Assembly: GCA_031552845.1 (NCBI GenBank)
Contig: JAVBMC010000036.1
Span: forward strand, 1-9,903
Direction of reading: 5' to 3'
DNA length: 9,903 bases
Source: JAVBMC01 sp031552845
Lineage (GTDB): Bacteria; Verrucomicrobiota; Kiritimatiellia; RFP12; DVOR01
Both the position numbers and the translations under genes were made by a program. Every line of letters starts with the position of its first letter. The stretch's first letter is position 1. The notes under the pieces were generated by a model, which saw only the letters and a list, made by a program, of their open reading frames with translations, was not told the DNA's origin and ran no database searches. This document shows, one piece after another, positions 7,754 to 9,903 of this stretch.

Positions 7754-8611
7754 TTAGACGCCGGAGTAGGCGGAGAAGCCGCCATCGATGGGCAGTACGA
7801 CGCCGGTGACGAATCCGGCCGCTTGGTCGGAGACGAGCCACAGGAGCGCGCCGACGAGGTCGTCGGCCTCACCGAACTTGCTCATGGGCGTATGCGAGAT
7901 GATCTTGTCGGCACGCGGCGTGAGGCTGCCATCCGGATTGGTGAGCAGCGAGCGGTTCTGGTCGGTGAGGAAGAAGCCGGGAGCAATGGCATTGACGCGG
8001 ATGCCAGCCTTGGCCATGTGTACTGCCATCCATTGGGTGAAGTTACTCACGGCGGCCTTGGCTCCGCTGTAGGCGGGAATTTTCGTGAGCGGGCGGAAGG
8101 CATTCATGGATGAAACGTTGATGATCACGCCACGGCGGTTGAGTGCCATCTTCTGCGTGAAGGCCTGCGAGGGCAGGAGCGTCCCGAGGAAGTTGAGGTT
8201 GAAGGTGAACTCGATGCCTTTGGGGTCGAGATCATAGAACGTGACGTAATCGCGGTTCTGGTTGAGCAGATCATCCGGGTTGAGGAACTCCATCGAGGTG
8301 GTTCCTTTTGGATGATTGCCGCCTGCGCCGTTGATGAGGATGTCGACGGGGCCGAGCTTGGCTTCGACTTCGGCATTGGCGGCGTCGAGGCTGGCGCGGT
8401 CGAGCGCGTTGCAGGCAACTGCGAGGGCTTTGCCGCCATCTGCGATGATTTTATCGGCCACAGCTTGTGCGGCTTCAAGCTTGAGGTCAGCCACGGCGAC
8501 TGCCGCGCCGCATTTGGCGAGGGCTTGCGCCATAGCGCTGCAGAGGATGCCGCCGCCGCCGGTGACGACTGCGACTTTGCCAGTGAGATTGATTTGGAAT
8601 GGGATGTTCAT
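7754..8611 (-). CDS. SDR oxidoreductase, D-mannonate oxidoreductase type
   Basis: Classical short-chain dehydrogenase of 285 residues. The cofactor loop is TGGGGILC (17-24), replacing the usual TGxxxGIG. D42 after beta strand 2 favours NAD over NADP. NGAGG (94-98) is the NNAG equivalent, and the catalytic set is S167/S168, Y181 and K185 (YSGAK). A long insert after NGAGG (about 99-132, NHPKGTT to DLDPKG) and the FxLNFLGTLLPSQ stretch are features I associate with the B. subtilis UxuB/YjmF group, which reduces D-fructuronate to D-mannonate in hexuronate use. Other sugar-acid substrates are possible. Its start codon overlaps the tsaE stop (ATGA), with AAGGA about eight bases upstream, so translation is probably coupled. 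The gnd gene downstream also acts on sugar acids, which fits. Confidence 0.85.
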   Translation of the reverse strand: MNIPFQINLTGKVAVVTGGGGILCSAMAQALAKCGAAVAVADLKLEAAQAVADKIIADGGKALAVACNALDRASLDAANAEVEAKLGPVDILINGAGGNHPKGTTSMEFLNPDDLLNQNRDYVTFYDLDPKGIEFTFNLNFLGTLLPSQAFTQKMALNRRGVIINVSSMNAFRPLTKIPAYSGAKAAVSNFTQWMAVHMAKAGIRVNAIAPGFFLTDQNRSLLTNPDGSLTPRADKIISHTPMSKFGEADDLVGALLWLVSDQAAGFVTGVVLPIDGGFSAYSGV

Positions 8612-9039
8612 GAGGGTGTTCCTTGGATTGTGATTGTGCGCACATCGTCCTCGGTGGCGTCAATCGTAATATGAAGGGCGTTGGCAGGAATGGAGCCGGC
8701 GGCGCGTTCGGGCCATTCGACGGCGATGAGCGCGCCTTGTGCAATGTAGTCGGTAAAGCCGATTTCTTCCAGCGCCGCGGCTCCGGCCAAACGGTAGAGG
8801 TCGAGGTGTACGAGCATCCTGCCTGCCTGCGCTGGATACTCTTGGATGAGCGCAAAGGTCGGGCTGGTGACAGGACGCTGAATACCCATGGCGGCTGCGA
8901 GACCTTGCACGAAGGCCGTCTTGCCCGCGCCGAGGTCACCGGTCAAAGTGAGCACGGTGCCCGGCGGGAGGGTTTCCAAGAGCTGCTTTGCGATGGCAAA
9001 GGTGTCTTGGATGGAACGGCTGGTGTAGGTTTTGCGCAT
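8608..9039 (-). CDS. tsaE: tRNA t6A biosynthesis ATPase TsaE
   Basis: Small P-loop ATPase of 143 residues. With TsaB and TsaD it installs threonylcarbamoyl-adenosine at position 37 of ANN-decoding tRNAs; TsaE drives cycling of the complex. Walker A is GDLGAGKT (34-41, K40 and T41). SPTFALIQEY (59-68), LVHLDLYR (76-83, D80) and IAVEWPER (105-112, E108/W109) are the family's other signatures. I chose ATG at 9039, since a longer frame starting at 9156 would run through most of the nifU-like gene. No clear Shine-Dalgarno precedes this start, and the gap to the upstream stop is 14 bases, so initiation probably depends on coupling. TsaB and TsaD genes are not in the window. Confidence 0.92.
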   Translation of the reverse strand: MRKTYTSRSIQDTFAIAKQLLETLPPGTVLTLTGDLGAGKTAFVQGLAAAMGIQRPVTSPTFALIQEYPAQAGRMLVHLDLYRLAGAAALEEIGFTDYIAQGALIAVEWPERAAGSIPANALHITIDATEDDVRTITIQGTPS

Positions 9040-9053
9040 GACCGCGGGGCGGA

Positions 9054-9284
9054 TTACATGGCGCGTTCGACGACAATTTCGGGATCGATCGTGGCGCGCA
9101 GACGGGCCTCGATGCCATTTTTGAGCGTCATAGTGGCATGAGGGCAGCTGCCGCATGCACCGCGCAGGCGGAGCTTGACTGTATTGCCTTCGAGCGAAAC
9201 GAATTCCATATCGCCGCCATCGGCCTGCAACATGCCGCGCATTTCCTCTAACTTAGCCCGCAAAACTTGTTCATCGATTGCCAT
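9054..9284 (-). CDS. NifU C-terminal domain Fe-S scaffold protein
   Basis: Stand-alone NifU-like C-terminal domain of 76 residues (Nfu type). Such proteins bind a 4Fe-4S cluster, usually between two subunits, and pass it to target enzymes. The ligand motif is intact: GACGSCPHATMTLKNGIE with C44 and C47. The N-terminal segment LRAKLEEMRGMLQADGGDMEFV is typical of the domain. No A-type or IscU domain is fused, and no other Fe-S assembly gene is nearby. The start follows GAGGG on the minus strand; a nearby upstream ATG is out of frame. It is the first gene of the four-gene minus-strand operon, 53 bases from the predicted transcription start. Confidence 0.93.
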   Translation of the reverse strand: MAIDEQVLRAKLEEMRGMLQADGGDMEFVSLEGNTVKLRLRGACGSCPHATMTLKNGIEARLRATIDPEIVVERAM

Positions 9285-9309
9285 GATTCATCCCTCGGAA
9301 TAATGTGTC

Positions 9310-9337
9310 AAAAAAGGCCTGCGCATAATCAGCAGGC
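9310..9337 (-). terminator. Hairpin plus U6 at the 5' end of the nifU transcript
   Basis: GCCTGC (9317-9322) and GCAGGC (9332-9337) form a 6-bp GC-rich stem with a 9-base loop. On the minus strand the stem is followed by C and six T's (9315-9310), the form of an intrinsic terminator. It has no T-tract on the plus side. No minus-strand gene lies upstream to need it, and its first base coincides with the predicted start of the nifU transcript. It could be an attenuator, a stabilising 5' hairpin, or the terminator of an unseen minus-strand RNA. Confidence 0.6.
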
Positions 9338-9343
9338 GTCCGA

Positions 9344-9372
9344 ATTATAGTACAACAATCGTTCGTTGTAAA
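9344..9372 (-). promoter_or_regulatory. Predicted promoter of the nifU-tsaE-SDR-gnd operon
   Basis: On the minus strand the sequence reads TTTACA (9372-9367), a 17-base spacer, then a perfect TATAAT (9349-9344). It matches the sigma70 consensus at 11 of 12 positions with ideal spacing. The predicted start is close to 9337, giving a 53-base leader before the nifU-like start. Confidence 0.75.
9352..9369. promoter_or_regulatory. Imperfect palindrome over the nifU promoter spacer
   Basis: ACAACAATCGTTCGTTGT pairs at seven of nine symmetric positions, with perfect outer arms ACAAC/GTTGT. It fills most of the promoter spacer and overlaps three bases of the -35. That is a classic place for a repressor operator, but no specific regulator is recognised and chance cannot be excluded. 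Confidence 0.4.
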
Positions 9373-9401
9373 GGCTATTTACCTAACCATACCCTTTCCA
9401 A

Positions 9402-9508
9402 GTATATCGCAATATATTCAAAGTAGGTTACAGGTATAATCATGCGTGATTACAAGCGTAAGCCAGATTGGGTTACAGGTGTAACCGTACGTGATTACAG
9501 GCGCAGTC
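9402..9508. repeat. Array of regularly spaced inverted-repeat elements
   Basis: Four 16-base elements start at 9426, 9448, 9471 and 9493: GGTTACAGGTATAATC, GATTACAAGCGTAAGC, GGTTACAGGTGTAACC and GATTACAGGCGCAGTC. Consensus is GRTTAC-ARGY-GTAAYC, a 6-4-6 inverted repeat; the third is perfect and the others have one or two mismatched pairs. Spacing is 22, 23 and 22 bases, about two helical turns. Elements 1+2 and 3+4 form a larger direct repeat of 33 bases (9426-9458 and 9471-9503) with 28 identities; all five differences are transitions. A possible fifth 6-4-6 repeat of different sequence, GTATATCGCAATATAT, starts at 9402. The best reading is a multi-site binding array for a dimeric regulator. 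Confidence 0.6.
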
Positions 9509-9514
9509 AAAGAT

Positions 9515-9524
9515 GGGTATACCC
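9515..9524. repeat. Short perfect palindrome GGGTATACCC
   Basis: A perfect 10-bp palindrome directly right of the array, starting 22 bases after the fourth element and so in the same phase. Its CCCAA (9522-9526) can also pair with TTGGG (9538-9542). It could be a diverged further element or a chance palindrome. Confidence 0.35.
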
Positions 9525-9656
9525 AAATCACGTTTGCTTGGGAGAACGAAAAATCCCTGCCGTATATTATTGGGGCTGGAAGGGGATGTCGGCTATTTGT
9601 TGGCGGAGGGTGCTGGGGATACATTATATTAGTGGAGGGCAATGATATAGGGAGTC

Positions 9657-9685
9657 TTGCTTTATGCTTGGCTTTTTGTTATAGT
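9657..9685 (+). promoter_or_regulatory. Predicted promoter of the acetolactate synthase-like gene
   Basis: TTGCTT (9657-9662), a 17-base spacer and TATAGT (9680-9685) resemble a sigma70 promoter. Predicted start is near 9692, giving a leader of about 25 bases with no room for a leader-peptide attenuator of the ilv type. Confidence 0.5.
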
Positions 9686-9716
9686 TAATTGCTTTTAGTT
9701 CATTAGGTTGTAGCGT

Positions 9717-9903
9717 ATGACGAAGAAGAATTCGCGCGCGTCGGCGGAGCGTACCGGGGCGCAGTGTGTGATCGACGGTTTGGCAAAGGCCGGTTGTAAG
9801 GTCTTGTTTGGCTATCCGGGCGGTCAGGTTACGAACATTTTTGATTGTCTGTATGATTCGCCGATTCATTTTGTATTGTCCCGTCATGAGCAGGGGGCAG
9901 TGC
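9717..9903 (+). CDS. Acetolactate synthase large subunit-like, N-terminal fragment
   Basis: The window holds the first 62 residues of a thiamine-diphosphate enzyme; the rest lies beyond the right edge. The N-terminal pattern RTGAQCVIDGLAKAGCKVLFGYPGG and IHFVLSRHEQGAV matches the acetolactate synthase family, and E58 in RHEQ is the conserved glutamate that activates the cofactor. Acetolactate synthase condenses two pyruvates, or pyruvate and 2-oxobutyrate, at the start of branched-chain amino acid synthesis. The segment QVTNIFDCL differs from the usual AILPLYDAL after GYPGG, so another family member such as glyoxylate carboligase or a catabolic form is possible. The start at 9717 has a weak AGG (9705-9707) upstream and a short basic N-terminal tail (MTKKNSR). 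Confidence 0.8.
   Translation, partial: MTKKNSRASAERTGAQCVIDGLAKAGCKVLFGYPGGQVTNIFDCLYDSPIHFVLSRHEQGAV

Larger units (their letters stand above)
9285..9716. other. Divergent intergenic region with regulatory structure
   Basis: This 432-base gap separates the nifU operon (minus) from the acetolactate synthase-like gene (plus). It holds, from left to right, a hairpin with U6, the nifU promoter, an imperfect palindrome, an array of inverted-repeat elements (9402-9508), a short palindrome (9515-9524) and a plus-strand promoter (9657-9685). About 9545-9650 shows nothing I can name. Overlapping open frames up to 87 residues exist on both strands but look non-coding. Confidence 0.6.

Noticed and set aside
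9040..9156. Longer N-terminus for tsaE
   Set aside because: The extra 39 residues are Arg/His-rich, match no TsaE and overlap the nifU-like gene.
9426..9508. CRISPR array
   Set aside because: Repeats are too short, too variable and spaced by only 6-7 bases; no cas gene is present.
9442..9645. A 67-residue open frame with an internal repeat (RDYKR / RDYRR), and a 74-residue minus frame over the same array
   Set aside because: The peptide repeat comes from the DNA repeat. There is no clear ribosome site, and frames are open on both strands, which suggests chance.

Overview
This is a bacterial chromosomal housekeeping and metabolic segment, moderately GC-rich, densely coded and almost fully colinear. 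I see no mobile element, CRISPR array, tRNA, rRNA or phage gene. The Shine-Dalgarno sites (AGGAG/AAGGA type) and the sigma70-like promoters are ordinary. The first two genes, a meso-diaminopimelate decarboxylase and a MraY-type transferase, point to a cell wall with diaminopimelate peptidoglycan. Both belong to sequence subtypes I associate mainly with Clostridia, yet the rest of the window is not typical of Firmicutes. Assignment to a phylum is not secure; a gut or anaerobic member of the PVC group is a guess only.

Layout. Positions 1-232 are non-coding, with several strong inverted repeats followed by a promoter (TTTACT, 16 bp, TATAAT). A plus-strand operon of five genes follows with gaps of 4-34 bases: lysA (233-1492), a mraY-like gene (1527-2645), an FAH-family hydrolase/tautomerase gene (2656-3288), folD (3297-4181), and a gene for a 660-residue protein I do not recognise (4186-6168). 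A strong hairpin at 6188-6215, between convergent genes, probably ends transcription in both directions. A minus-strand operon runs the other way from 9284 to 6239: a NifU C-terminal domain protein, tsaE, a short-chain dehydrogenase of the D-mannonate oxidoreductase type, and gnd. The tsaE and dehydrogenase genes overlap by four bases (ATGA).

The 432-base gap 9285-9716 separates this operon from a divergent acetolactate synthase-like gene (start 9717, cut by the window end). It holds the most unusual structure in the window: a near-consensus minus-strand promoter (TTTACA, 17 bp, TATAAT) with an 18-bp imperfect palindrome over its spacer; a hairpin plus U6 tract that starts at the predicted first transcribed base; and four regularly spaced 16-bp inverted-repeat elements (period 22-23 bp), which look like a transcription-factor binding array.

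Function. The plus operon mixes lysine/peptidoglycan synthesis (lysA, mraY-like), one-carbon metabolism (folD), a keto-acid clean-up enzyme and an unknown. The minus operon mixes Fe-S assembly, tRNA t6A modification and hexuronate/pentose-phosphate sugar oxidation. The most interesting unknowns are the 660-residue protein and the regulatory array at 9402-9524. No clearly novel multi-gene system is visible.
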